DNA of 6,733 nucleotides from Odoribacteraceae bacterium (GTDB lineage: Bacteria > Bacteroidota > Bacteroidia > Bacteroidales > Marinifilaceae): the NCBI GenBank assembly GCA_031279175.1, contig JAITJA010000181.1, positions 1 to 6,733 on the forward strand, read 5' to 3'. The notes beneath the pieces are model-generated. The model saw nothing but the letters and a program-made list of their open reading frames with translations. It was not told the DNA's origin and did not search any database. The translations under genes and the position numbers were made by a program. Positions 1 to 6,566 of this stretch are shown piece after piece; within the stretch, counting starts at the first letter, position 1; each line of letters starts with the position of its first letter.

Positions 1-265
1 TCAAACGCATTCCATGCATGGTCAACCGTATTCCATGCATGGTCAAACGCATTCCACGCGTGGTCAAACGCATTCCATGCATGGTCAAACGCATTCCATG
101 CATGGTCAAACGCATTCCACGCGTGGTCAAACGCATTCCATGCACGGTCAAACGCGTTCCATGCATGGTCAAACGCGTTCCATGCATGGTCAAACGCGTT
201 CCATGCACGGTCAAACGCGTTCCATGCACGGTCAAACGCGTCTCATGCATGGTCGACTGCACTCC
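1..265. repeat. 21-bp direct tandem repeat array, 12 units plus a decayed partial unit, cut by the left window edge
   Basis: Twelve contiguous 21-bp units start at 1, 22, 43, 64, 85, 106, 127, 148, 169, 190, 211 and 232. A degenerate 13-base remnant follows at 253-265, matching 9 of 13 positions. There are no spacers. Each unit reads TCAAACGC, then ATT or GTT, then a 10-bp core. The core is the perfect palindrome CCATGCATGG in units 1, 2, 4, 5, 8 and 9, and the equally perfect CCACGCGTGG in units 3 and 6. It is CCATGCACGG, with broken symmetry, in units 7, 10 and 11. From unit 8 on, the change ATT to GTT creates a second palindrome, AACGCGTT, lost again in the last unit. Units 1-3 and 4-6 form a 63-bp higher-order duplication differing at two bases. 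Function is unknown. The array sits beyond the lspA terminator hairpin, so it is outside the operon. Confidence 0.97.
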
Positions 266-463
266 TTTTGCCATTTTCGGCCTCCCGCCGACCATCAACG
301 CTCGCGGACGTATTCTCGAGCCCCGTTTTGTTGCTTTCGGGAGAGGCTTTTTTATTATCGCGTCCCCCCACGGGGAGAGCGCGGCGCGAAACCAGTATTT
401 CAAAGAGCGTTTCTCGCGACGCGAGGGTCGCGTTGCCGGGGGCGGCGGGAGATTTTGCATCAT
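2..463 (-). other. Open reading frame of uncertain coding status reading through the 21-bp array, open at the left edge
   Basis: Read on the minus strand from the double ATG at 463-458, a frame stays open for 154 codons to the window edge. The nearest upstream in-frame stop is TAA at 571-569. The first 71 residues are basic and proline-rich, beginning MMQNLPPPPATRPS, with no signal peptide or known domain that I recognise. From residue 72 the frame enters about 12 heptapeptide repeats with consensus M-H-G-(M/T)-R-L-T. An AAGGGG sequence lies six bases before the first ATG, which could act as a ribosome binding site. Against coding, several plus-strand frames are also open through the same DNA, because the repeat unit is a multiple of three and lacks stops in five of six frames, and G+C-rich DNA has few stops. 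I treat it as a candidate only. The frame has the same direction as the operon but lies beyond its hairpin. Confidence 0.3.
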
Positions 464-577
464 CGTCGTCCCCTTTCCGGTGTTCGATACATGCTTACTC
501 CACGTGCAGGGGGGATTAAAGGTTAATGGTAGACCCGTTTTCGTTATTAAAAGAGACCTTCCCGGTTTTTAGACGAT
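266..577. other. G+C-rich spacer between array and operon end, no convincing gene
   Basis: About 310 bp with no recognisable gene product in any frame. It contains small inverted repeats: CTCGCG-A-CGCGAG at 413-425, overlapped by the alternative pair CGCGAC (415-420) with GTCGCG (427-432). On the plus strand, a weak stem (319-325 with 338-341 and 346-348, with a four-base bulge) is followed by six T at 348-353. That resembles an intrinsic terminator, but no plus-strand gene precedes it in the window. The ten bases CCCTTTCCGG at 471-480 also occur in the 42-bp array at the other end of the window. Confidence 0.5.
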
Positions 578-610
578 TATCCCCGGGATTATCGTGTAAT
601 CCCGGGGATA
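578..610 (-). terminator. Hairpin downstream of lspA, probable operon terminator
   Basis: A perfect 14-bp inverted repeat: TATCCCCGGGATTA at 578-591 pairs with 597-610 around the five-base loop 592-596. It lies 23 bases past the lspA stop codon, where the ileS-traR-lspA transcript should end. In the minus-strand direction the stem is followed by AATCGTCTAAAAACC, so there is no U-tract. It is therefore not a textbook intrinsic terminator and could instead be an RNA 3'-end stabilising structure or a Rho-assisted stop. Position and stem quality support an end-of-operon role. Confidence 0.6.
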
Positions 611-633
611 TATTTATATACTTTGACAGGAAA

Positions 634-1239
634 TCATGTCTTTTTGGTGGAGAAGAACCTCCGGTAGAAAAGGAGCAGGGAGATCACGCCGATCGTGATG
701 TAAGAGTCGGCGAGGTTAAACACGGGGCGGAAGAAGATAAAGTAATCCCCCCCGTGGAAGGGGATCCAGTCGGGGAGGTAGCCCTCGTACAAGGGGAAGT
801 AGAGCATGTCGACTACCTTTCCCTGTAACAAGGGGGCGTACCCGGCGGCAGGGAAGATCGAGGAGACGCGCGCGAGGCTTGGCTCGAAGATTATCCCGTA
901 GAAGATGCTGTCAATGATGTTCCCGGCCGCCCCGCAGAAGATAAGCGAGAAACAGAGTAGCAGGCCCGCGGGGGCTTTCCGGCGCGCGAGGTGGAGGATG
1001 TACCAGCCGATGGCCGTGACGGCCGCGACACGGAAGATCGTTAACGCGATTTTTCCCGCGACGCCCCCGAACTCGATGCCAAAGGCCATCCCGGGGTTTT
1101 CAATGAAGAGGATCTTGAACCAGCTGAAGATGGTGTATTCTTGCCCGATCATCATGTGTGTCTTGATCCATATCTTCACGGCCTGGTCGATGACCAGGAG
1201 GAGGGCAATGAACAGGAATAATTTTGTCTTGAGCTTCAT
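634..1239 (-). CDS. lspA: Lipoprotein signal peptidase (signal peptidase II)
   Basis: Inner-membrane aspartic protease (family A8) that removes the signal peptide of diacylglyceryl-modified prolipoproteins, following Lgt. The 201-residue product shows the family motifs in order: DQ at 18-19 in the first membrane helix, ENPGMAFG at 47-54, GNIID at 106-110, KVVDML at 141-146 and FNLADS at 174-179. By family knowledge, Asp144 and Asp178 are the catalytic pair, and both are present. Hydrophobic segments near 6-26, 62-84, 91-110 and 180-192 fit the four-helix topology. It is longer than the usual 160-170 residues because of extra sequence between GNIID and KVVD (about 111-140) and again before FNLADS (about 150-170). 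The ATG overlaps the TGA of the upstream regulator by one base (TGATG), suggesting translational coupling. The stop is followed by the hairpin at 578-610. Confidence 0.96.
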   Translation of the reverse strand: MKLKTKLFLFIALLLVIDQAVKIWIKTHMMIGQEYTIFSWFKILFIENPGMAFGIEFGGVAGKIALTIFRVAAVTAIGWYILHLARRKAPAGLLLCFSLIFCGAAGNIIDSIFYGIIFEPSLARVSSIFPAAGYAPLLQGKVVDMLYFPLYEGYLPDWIPFHGGDYFIFFRPVFNLADSYITIGVISLLLFYRRFFSTKKT

Positions 1240-1616
1240 CAGTCCATTCCCATTTTCGCGTCCATGCTCAGCGTGGCGTGCGGCACGGCCCGCAGGCGCT
1301 CCTTGGAGATCAGTTTCCCGGTTACCCGGCAGACGCCGTAGGTTTTGTTTTCGACGCGCACGAGCGCCGCTTCCAGGTACGATATAAATTTGGCTTGTCG
1401 CTGTGCCAGTCTCCCGGATTCTTCTTTCGACAGGACGGCCGCGCCCTCTTCCAGCACCTTGAAGGTGGGGGAGGTGTCCGCGATGTCATTCCCGTCGCTA
1501 CCGGAGATCACGGCCTTCAAGGTATCGTAATCTTTTCTTGCTTTTTCGAGTTTTTCGAGGAGGATCTCTTTAAACTCTTGCAATTCTTCGTCGGAAAATC
1601 TCGTTTTTTCAGTCAT
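1239..1616 (-). CDS. TraR/DksA-family regulator with degenerate zinc finger
   Basis: A 125-residue, mostly helical cytoplasmic protein of the TraR/DksA C4-type family. Residues 8-34 and about 54-90 are charged helices that could form the hairpin coiled coil. Between them lies D41-G-N-D44-I-A46, which matches the DxxDxA tip that DksA inserts into the RNA polymerase secondary channel. The C-terminal finger segment (YGVCRVTGKLISKERL, 93-108, then RAVPHATL) aligns with the family finger. However, only Cys96 of the expected four cysteines remains: the second is Thr99, and the final pair is absent from the SMDAKMGMD tail. Zinc binding is therefore unlikely. A role as an RNA polymerase modulator is inferred from the tip motif, not shown. 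It lies 33 bases after ileS, behind an A-rich leader (AAATAAAAACAACC), and is coupled to lspA by the TGATG overlap. I give no symbol because orthology to dksA itself is unclear. Confidence 0.92.
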   Translation of the reverse strand: MTEKTRFSDEELQEFKEILLEKLEKARKDYDTLKAVISGSDGNDIADTSPTFKVLEEGAAVLSKEESGRLAQRQAKFISYLEAALVRVENKTYGVCRVTGKLISKERLRAVPHATLSMDAKMGMD

Positions 1617-1649
1617 GGTTGTTTTTATTTGAGTGAATACAATTAGTTG

Positions 1650-4600
1650 TTACAGTCGTTTGATTTTTATTGTCGTGCGGATGTCGTCGATCTCGACTTC
1701 TTTTGTTTCCCCCTCGAGCGCGTCGTCGAGCGCGATCTCCCCGGCGAGCACCTGGTTGGCGATGTAGTCGCTGAATCGCGTGATGGCCTCGTTTATTCCC
1801 GGGTGTTTTCTCACGCGGAGGGATATTTTGTCGGTCACGTTAAAGTTACTTTCCTTGCGCGCGTTCTGCACGCGGTTAACGATCTCCCTCGCGATGCCTT
1901 CTTCTCTCAACTCCTTCGTGATATTCACGTCGAGGGCGACGGTGAACGGGCCATCGTTCGCGACGAGCCAGCCGGGGATATCCTCGGAATTGATTTCCAC
2001 GTCCCCTGGCGTCAGGATGATGGTTTTCCCGTCGACGGGCAGCGCGAACTCCCCGTTTCTCTCGAGCCTGTAGATCTCCTCCCGCGTCATTCCCTCGATG
2101 GCCTCGGAGATGGGCTTCATCTGCTTCCCGTGCTTTGGCCCCAGCGTTTTAAAGTTGGGTTTAATCCGCTTGACGAGCACGCTGGAGGTGTCGGTGATGT
2201 ACTCGATTTCCTTGACGTTAACCTCCGAGAGGATGATGTGCTTCACGGCGTCCAGTTGCTCGATCACGCGTTCGTTCGCGACCGGGACGAGCATCTTTGA
2301 TAGCGGTTGCCTGACGCGGATTTGCACCTTTCTTCTTAGCCCGAGTACCATCGAGGAGACGCGTTGCGCGATCTCCACGCGTTCTTCCAACGCCTTATCT
2401 ATACAGGTTTCGTCGGCCGCGGGGAAACTTGTCAGGTGGACGTTCACGGGATGCTTTCCGGTCACCCGGTTCAGGTCGGCGTACAGGCGATCCGCGTAGA
2501 ACGGCGCGATGGGCGATGCCAGCACGGCGACGGTCTCGAGGCAGGCGTATAGCGTCTGGTATGCCGAGAGCTTATCGATGGATTCCTCTCCTCCCCAGTA
2601 GCGTTTGCGGGAGAGGCGCACGTACCAGTTTGACAGGTTCTCGATGACGAAGTCCTGTATGGCGCGTCCGGCCCGCGTGGGCTCGTAGCTCTCGTAGGCG
2701 GCGGTGACCTCCTTGACCAGCGTGTTGAGCAGGGAGAGAATCCAGCGATCCAGCTCCGGTCGCGCGGCCAGCGGCACGTCCGTCCCGGCGTGGTCGAAGC
2801 CGTCAATATTGGCGTAGAGGGCGAAGAAGCTGTAGGTGTTGTACAGCGTGCCGAAGAACTTTCGTTTGACCTCGTCCACGCCGGCGATGTCGAACTTGAG
2901 GTTGTCCCACGGTTGCGCGTTCGTGATCATGTACCAGCGCAGGGGGTCCGAGCCGTGTTCCTCGATTGTCTGGAAGGGGTCGATGGCGTTCCCGAGGCGC
3001 TTGGACATTTTATTTCCCTTCGCGTCGAGCACCAGCCCGTTGGAGATGATGTTCTTGAAGGCGACCGAGTCGAAGGACATCGCGGCGATGGCGTGGAGCG
3101 TGAAGAACCATCCCCGCGTCTGGTCGACGCCCTCGGCGATAAAGTCGGCCGGGAAGCGCGTCCCGTTGTCGATATCTTCGGCGTGCTCGAACGGGTAGTG
3201 GCATTGCGCGTAGGGCATCGCCCCGGAGTCAAACCACACGTCGATCAGGTCTTTCTCCCGCGTCATCGGCTTGCCCGACGAGGAGACGAGGATAATGTCG
3301 TCGACGAAGGGACGGTGCAAGTCGATCTTCTCGTAATTTCCCGTCGAGTAATCGCCCGCGACGAATGTCGGCCAGGGATTCTCCTTCATCACGCCTGCTT
3401 TCACGGCCCGCTCGATCTCCTCCATCAACTCTTTCACGGAGCCGATGCATTTCCGTTCGCCATCCTCGCTTGTCCAGATCGGGAGGGGCGTCCCCCAGTA
3501 GCGGGAGCGCGAGAGATTCCAGTCCACGAGATTCTCCAGCCACTTCCCGAAGCGTCCTTCCCCGGTGCTGGCCGGTTTCCAGAGGATCGTTTTATTCAGC
3601 TCGATCATCCGTTCCTTGAAGGTCGTGGTCTTGATAAACCACGAGTCGAGCGGGTAATAGAGCACCGGCTTATCCGTTCTCCAGCAATGCGGGTAGACGT
3701 GCGCGTGCTTTTCGATCTTGAAGGCCTTGTTCTCCTGTTTCAGCATCACGCATAGATCCACGTCGAGGGTTGCTGCCCCGGCGGGGATTGTCGGGTCGTA
3801 ATCATTCTTCACGAAGCGCCCCGCGTACTCGCGGTAAAGGTCGATGTTGACGTGCTGTTCCAGGAACGCGGGGTCGATCTCCTCCACCGGGAAGAAACGC
3901 CCGCGGCGATCCACCATGGGTTGGCGATTTCCCTCCCTGTCGACGAGCAATACCGGGGCGATCCCCGCGGCTTTTGCTGCCCGGTCATCGTCCGCGCCGA
4001 ACGTCGGGGCGATGTGCACGATCCCCGTCCCGTCCTCCGTGGAGACGAAGTCGCCAGTGATTACCCGGAACGCGTCTCCCCCCGGCGTCATCCAGGGGAT
4101 TAACTGCTCGTAGCGCGTCCCCTCGAGCTGCTCGCCTTTCAGCTCCGCTACCACCCGGTACGGGATCAGCTTGTCGCCTGCCTTGTACGCGTCGAGCGGC
4201 GTCTCCCCGGCCCCCGGGAGGAAGTGGGCGGCCACTCTTTCCCTGGCCATCACCAGCATGACGGGCCTCGAGGTGTACGGGTGGAAGCTCTCCGCGACGA
4301 CGTACGAGATGTTCGCTCCCACGGCCAGCGCCGTGTTCGAGGGGAGCGTCCATGGGGTTGTCGTCCAGGCGGCGAGGTAGACCTCCTCCCCGAATGGCTC
4401 CAGTGGCGACCGCTCGTCGATGATTGCCTTGAAGAGCGCCACGCACGAGGTGTCCTTCACCTCCCGGTAGCATCCCGGTTGGTTCAGCTCGTGCGCGCTC
4501 AGCCCTGTCCCGGCGGCCGGGGAATAGGGCTGTATGGTATATCCCTTGTACAGGAGGTCTTTCTCGTGCAGGCGTTTCAGGAGAAACCACAGCGTTTCGA

Positions 4601-5072
4601 TGTAGCGGTTATCACAGGTGATATACGGGTCGCGCGTGTCCACCCAGTATCCCATCTTCCGGGTCAACTCTTCCCATTCGCCGGTATATTTCATCACGTC
4701 GGCGCGACACGCGGCGTTATATGCTTCCACGGGGATTGTTTTCCCGATATCTTCTTTCGTGATCCCGAGCGCTTTTTCCACGCTCAATTCCACGGGCAGC
4801 CCGTGCGTGTCCCAGCCGGCCTTGCGCTCGACGCGGAAACCTTTCAGGGTCTTGTAGCGGCACACGATATCCTTGATCGTTCGGGCCATCACGTGATGAA
4901 TGCCCGGCATCCCGTTTGCCGACGGCGGCCCCTCGTAGAAGACGAACAACGGGCAGCCCGCGCGCGTTTCAAGACTTTGCTCGAAGGTGCGTTGTTCTTC
5001 CCACTCCTCGAGGATCTCCTTGTTAATTCTCGCGAGGTCTAACCCCTTGTATTCCTGGAAACGTTTCTTCAT
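1650..5072 (-). CDS. ileS: Isoleucine--tRNA ligase, long eukaryote-like (type 2) form
   Basis: Cytoplasmic class I synthetase that charges tRNA-Ile and edits valine. At 1140 residues it is about 200 longer than E. coli IleS. Landmarks: PPSANG 49-54 followed by GIHH 57-60 at the signature position; GWDTHGLPVE 86-95; the CP1 editing domain with TTTPWTLPSN 237-246 and GTGIVHIAP 348-356 followed by an Asp cluster at 361-363; DVWFDSG 611-617; RGWFFT 653-658; the KMSKS loop as KMSKR 688-692; an anticodon-binding region around NLSNWYVRLSRKRYW 812-826; and a long C-terminal extension to 1140 without the CxxC zinc finger that ends E. coli IleS. The HIGH motif has its first and third residues exchanged (GIHH). 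Length, the missing finger and this motif fit the IleRS2 group, which by family knowledge tends to resist mupirocin. The ATG at 5072 follows a run of A without a Shine-Dalgarno sequence, just downstream of a strong promoter. No T-box leader is possible in so short a leader. Confidence 0.98.
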   Translation of the reverse strand: MKKRFQEYKGLDLARINKEILEEWEEQRTFEQSLETRAGCPLFVFYEGPPSANGMPGIHHVMARTIKDIVCRYKTLKGFRVERKAGWDTHGLPVELSVEKALGITKEDIGKTIPVEAYNAACRADVMKYTGEWEELTRKMGYWVDTRDPYITCDNRYIETLWFLLKRLHEKDLLYKGYTIQPYSPAAGTGLSAHELNQPGCYREVKDTSCVALFKAIIDERSPLEPFGEEVYLAAWTTTPWTLPSNTALAVGANISYVVAESFHPYTSRPVMLVMARERVAAHFLPGAGETPLDAYKAGDKLIPYRVVAELKGEQLEGTRYEQLIPWMTPGGDAFRVITGDFVSTEDGTGIVHIAPTFGADDDRAAKAAGIAPVLLVDREGNRQPMVDRRGRFFPVEEIDPAFLEQHVNIDLYREYAGRFVKNDYDPTIPAGAATLDVDLCVMLKQENKAFKIEKHAHVYPHCWRTDKPVLYYPLDSWFIKTTTFKERMIELNKTILWKPASTGEGRFGKWLENLVDWNLSRSRYWGTPLPIWTSEDGERKCIGSVKELMEEIERAVKAGVMKENPWPTFVAGDYSTGNYEKIDLHRPFVDDIILVSSSGKPMTREKDLIDVWFDSGAMPYAQCHYPFEHAEDIDNGTRFPADFIAEGVDQTRGWFFTLHAIAAMSFDSVAFKNIISNGLVLDAKGNKMSKRLGNAIDPFQTIEEHGSDPLRWYMITNAQPWDNLKFDIAGVDEVKRKFFGTLYNTYSFFALYANIDGFDHAGTDVPLAARPELDRWILSLLNTLVKEVTAAYESYEPTRAGRAIQDFVIENLSNWYVRLSRKRYWGGEESIDKLSAYQTLYACLETVAVLASPIAPFYADRLYADLNRVTGKHPVNVHLTSFPAADETCIDKALEERVEIAQRVSSMVLGLRRKVQIRVRQPLSKMLVPVANERVIEQLDAVKHIILSEVNVKEIEYITDTSSVLVKRIKPNFKTLGPKHGKQMKPISEAIEGMTREEIYRLERNGEFALPVDGKTIILTPGDVEINSEDIPGWLVANDGPFTVALDVNITKELREEGIAREIVNRVQNARKESNFNVTDKISLRVRKHPGINEAITRFSDYIANQVLAGEIALDDALEGETKEVEIDDIRTTIKIKRL

Positions 5073-5091
5073 TTTTTTTACTTTAGAGGCG

Positions 5092-5123
5092 CAAATATAT
5101 TACTTTCCACCGGAATAACAAAA
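5092..5123 (-). promoter_or_regulatory. Bacteroidota-type promoter for the ileS-traR-lspA operon
   Basis: On the minus strand, TTTTG (5123-5119) is followed after exactly 19 bases by TATATTTG (5099-5092). This fits the Bacteroidota primary sigma consensus, a TTTG/TTG element near -33 and TAnnTTTG near -7, without a mismatch. Transcription should start about 5-8 bases further on, near 5085-5087. That leaves a leader of only about 13-15 bases, ending in an A-rich run directly before the ileS ATG. The start is therefore probably recognised through the A-rich leader, and there is no room for a leader riboswitch or attenuator. Confidence 0.75.
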
Positions 5124-5204
5124 GGCAAGGGGAGGCAGCGCGGGACGGGGCGGGGCGCCATTTCGCGCGATGGAACCGGCGACAAGGTCAAAAGGAGCGT
5201 CCCG

Positions 5205-5891
5205 TTACAGGCCGGCGGGGTACTCCTCGTCTCTTGTCGACTCGTCCACGGTGTAATTAAGGAACTGGTTAAAGGGGTAGAGCGGCCGGAGCATGTCGGC
5301 ACATTGCTCGACGGCGTCGGCCGCCTCGAAAAGCGCGTCGGGGATAAAGCGCGCGGCGGTATAGCTCTTGTATCGCGTCCACGCGGCGGCGGGATCGTCC
5401 GGCGGGAAAGGATACGGGACGCGCTTGAGCATGTACCCGTCGTCGAGCGCGTAGTGTAGCGCGAAGGCGGGATCGCGGATGATCGACAGGAACTCCTCGA
5501 TGTTGTCGTACACGTCCCGCCGCAGGGCCCTGAGCAGCGCGGCGTCCGGGCACCATATCCCCCCGGCGAGCAGCGAGTTCCCCGGCTCGACGTGCAGGTA
5601 ATACCCCCCGCGCGGCATGTTCTTCCCCCCTCTCGTGATAAACGCGCCGGCGTGCGTCTTGTAGGGTCGTTTATCGGGAGAGAAGCGCGTGTCGCGGTAG
5701 ACGCGAAAGACACACTCCTTCACGCTCGCGCCGGCGATCCCCGGGTCGAACGCGGTGACGCGATCGATCAGTTTCCCGGTAAACGCCTCGAACGTGGCCC
5801 TGGTCTCGCGATAGCGTTGTTTATTGGCCTGGAACCATTCTCTCTCGTTGTGTTCCTTCAGCTCGCCTAGAAATTGCAGGAGTTGTTTCAT
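5205..5891 (-). CDS. DUF2461 domain-containing protein (TIGR02453 family), function unknown
   Basis: A 228-residue soluble protein with no signal peptide or membrane segment. I recognise the DUF2461 family by its conserved blocks: FLGELKEHNEREWFQANKQRY near the N-terminus (7-27), FRVYRDTRFSPDKRPYKTHAGA (62-83), and GGYYLHVEPGNSLLAGGIW (95-113), the glycine-rich block typical of the family. Length is normal for the family and the whole domain appears present. No catalytic role is established, so none is assigned. The many conserved Arg, Lys and aromatic residues in the middle block suggest an anionic ligand, but that is only a guess. The ATG at 5891 lies 12 bases after the adenosyltransferase stop, so the two are very likely co-transcribed. 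The TAA at 5205-5207 is followed by about 80 bases with no clear intrinsic terminator before the ileS promoter, so some read-through into ileS is possible. Confidence 0.9.
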   Translation of the reverse strand: MKQLLQFLGELKEHNEREWFQANKQRYRETRATFEAFTGKLIDRVTAFDPGIAGASVKECVFRVYRDTRFSPDKRPYKTHAGAFITRGGKNMPRGGYYLHVEPGNSLLAGGIWCPDAALLRALRRDVYDNIEEFLSIIRDPAFALHYALDDGYMLKRVPYPFPPDDPAAAWTRYKSYTAARFIPDALFEAADAVEQCADMLRPLYPFNQFLNYTVDESTRDEEYPAGL

Positions 5892-5903
5892 GTCATTTCT
5901 TGT

Positions 5904-6446
5904 TCATGGTTCCCAGTTGATCTCTTCCATGCCCCGTTCGCGCGTTAGCCGGCGGGAAAGGACGAACAGGTAGTCGGAGAGACGATTCGCGTAGCGCGCG
6001 ACCTCCTCGTCGACCCGCTCCTTCTCGCCCAGCGCGACGACGCGTCGTTCTGCCCGGCGACACACCGCGCGCGCCACGTGGCAGGCAGAGACTACCGGGT
6101 CTCCTCCCGGGAGGATAAAGCGCGTCGCGCGCGGCAGGTTTTCCGTCATCCGGTCGATGGCCCGCTCGAGGAACGCCACGGCGTCCGGCGAGCACCGCGC
6201 CCGTTTCGGGTCATCGGCAGGCAAGTCTGTCGCGAGGTTGGCCCCGACGACGAATAGCTCTCGCTGGATCGCGACAAGCTCGTCGATCACCTCTTTGCCA
6301 ACGGGATAAGATCGAATCATCCCGACGTGCGCGTTCAACTCGTCCACGGCGCCGTACGCCTCGAGTCTCGCGCTGCTTTTCCGGGCGCGCGCCCCCCCGA
6401 CCAGCGAGGTCGTCCCGTCATCCCCGGTTCTCGTGTATATTTTCAT
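5904..6446 (-). CDS. PduO-type ATP:cob(I)alamin adenosyltransferase
   Basis: Transfers the 5'-deoxyadenosyl group of ATP to cob(I)alamin, making adenosylcobalamin for enzymes such as methylmalonyl-CoA mutase. The 180-residue product is a full-length single-domain PduO/MMAB type, expected to act as a cytoplasmic trimer of helical bundles. Motifs: the ATP-binding N-terminus TRTGDDGTTSL (5-15), EAYGAVDELNAHVG (29-42), FILPGG (110-115), HVARAVCRRAERR (123-135) and YANRLSDYLFVLSRR (152-166). Family knowledge places ATP and cobalamin contacts in the Asp35, Arg-rich 126-135 and Asn154/Asp158 regions. Phe110 sits where family structures have the aromatic residue that displaces the lower cobalamin ligand; this is my alignment by eye. 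It is the first gene of its unit, with DUF2461 following. The leader of about 120 bp shows no cobalamin riboswitch. I leave the symbol empty because this family is variously called pduO, cobO, mmaB or yvqK. Confidence 0.95.
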   Translation of the reverse strand: MKIYTRTGDDGTTSLVGGARARKSSARLEAYGAVDELNAHVGMIRSYPVGKEVIDELVAIQRELFVVGANLATDLPADDPKRARCSPDAVAFLERAIDRMTENLPRATRFILPGGDPVVSACHVARAVCRRAERRVVALGEKERVDEEVARYANRLSDYLFVLSRRLTRERGMEEINWEP

Positions 6447-6511
6447 CGCTCTCGATTTTAAATGAGATATCCATGTAGTTTCCTGAATTACTTGCTATCG
6501 TGAAATCGACG

Positions 6512-6519
6512 CGAAGATA
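6512..6519 (-). promoter_or_regulatory. Weak candidate -7 element for the adenosyltransferase unit
   Basis: On the minus strand, TATCTTCG differs at one base from the Bacteroidota TAnnTTTG element and lies 65 bases upstream of the ATG. No TTTG/TTG element is found about 19 bases further upstream, where the sequence is G+C-rich. The only TTTTTG lies immediately adjacent, which is too close. The start of this transcription unit is therefore uncertain and could lie beyond the right-hand array. Confidence 0.3.
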
Positions 6520-6566
6520 ACAAAAATCATATCCCGCCCGCGCCGGGACTGAAAAGTTACGCCGGG

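Noticed and set aside
1..265. CRISPR array at the left edge
   Set aside because: Units are directly contiguous with no variable spacers and only 21 bp long.
319..353. Plus-strand intrinsic terminator (bulged seven-pair stem followed by six T)
   Set aside because: The stem needs a four-base bulge and no plus-strand gene precedes it in the window. It is mentioned only within the spacer entry.
14..572. Plus-strand open frames through the 21-bp array (MHGQTHS and MVKRIPC repeats)
   Set aside because: They overlap each other, begin inside the repeats and continue into spacer without any recognisable domain. They follow from a stop-free 21-bp unit.
1650..5072. Many long plus-strand and other-frame ORFs over ileS
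   Set aside because: They are antisense or out-of-frame shadows of a clear IleRS in stop-poor G+C-rich DNA, without recognisable domains.
5158..5173. Terminator hairpin after the DUF2461 gene (CCAT paired with ATGG around a CG-rich loop)
   Set aside because: Only four base pairs and no T-run; too weak to call.
5891..5906. Four-codon ORF (MNKK) between the adenosyltransferase and DUF2461 genes
   Set aside because: It is too short to judge and arises from overlapping ATG/TGA bases. A coupling role cannot be supported.
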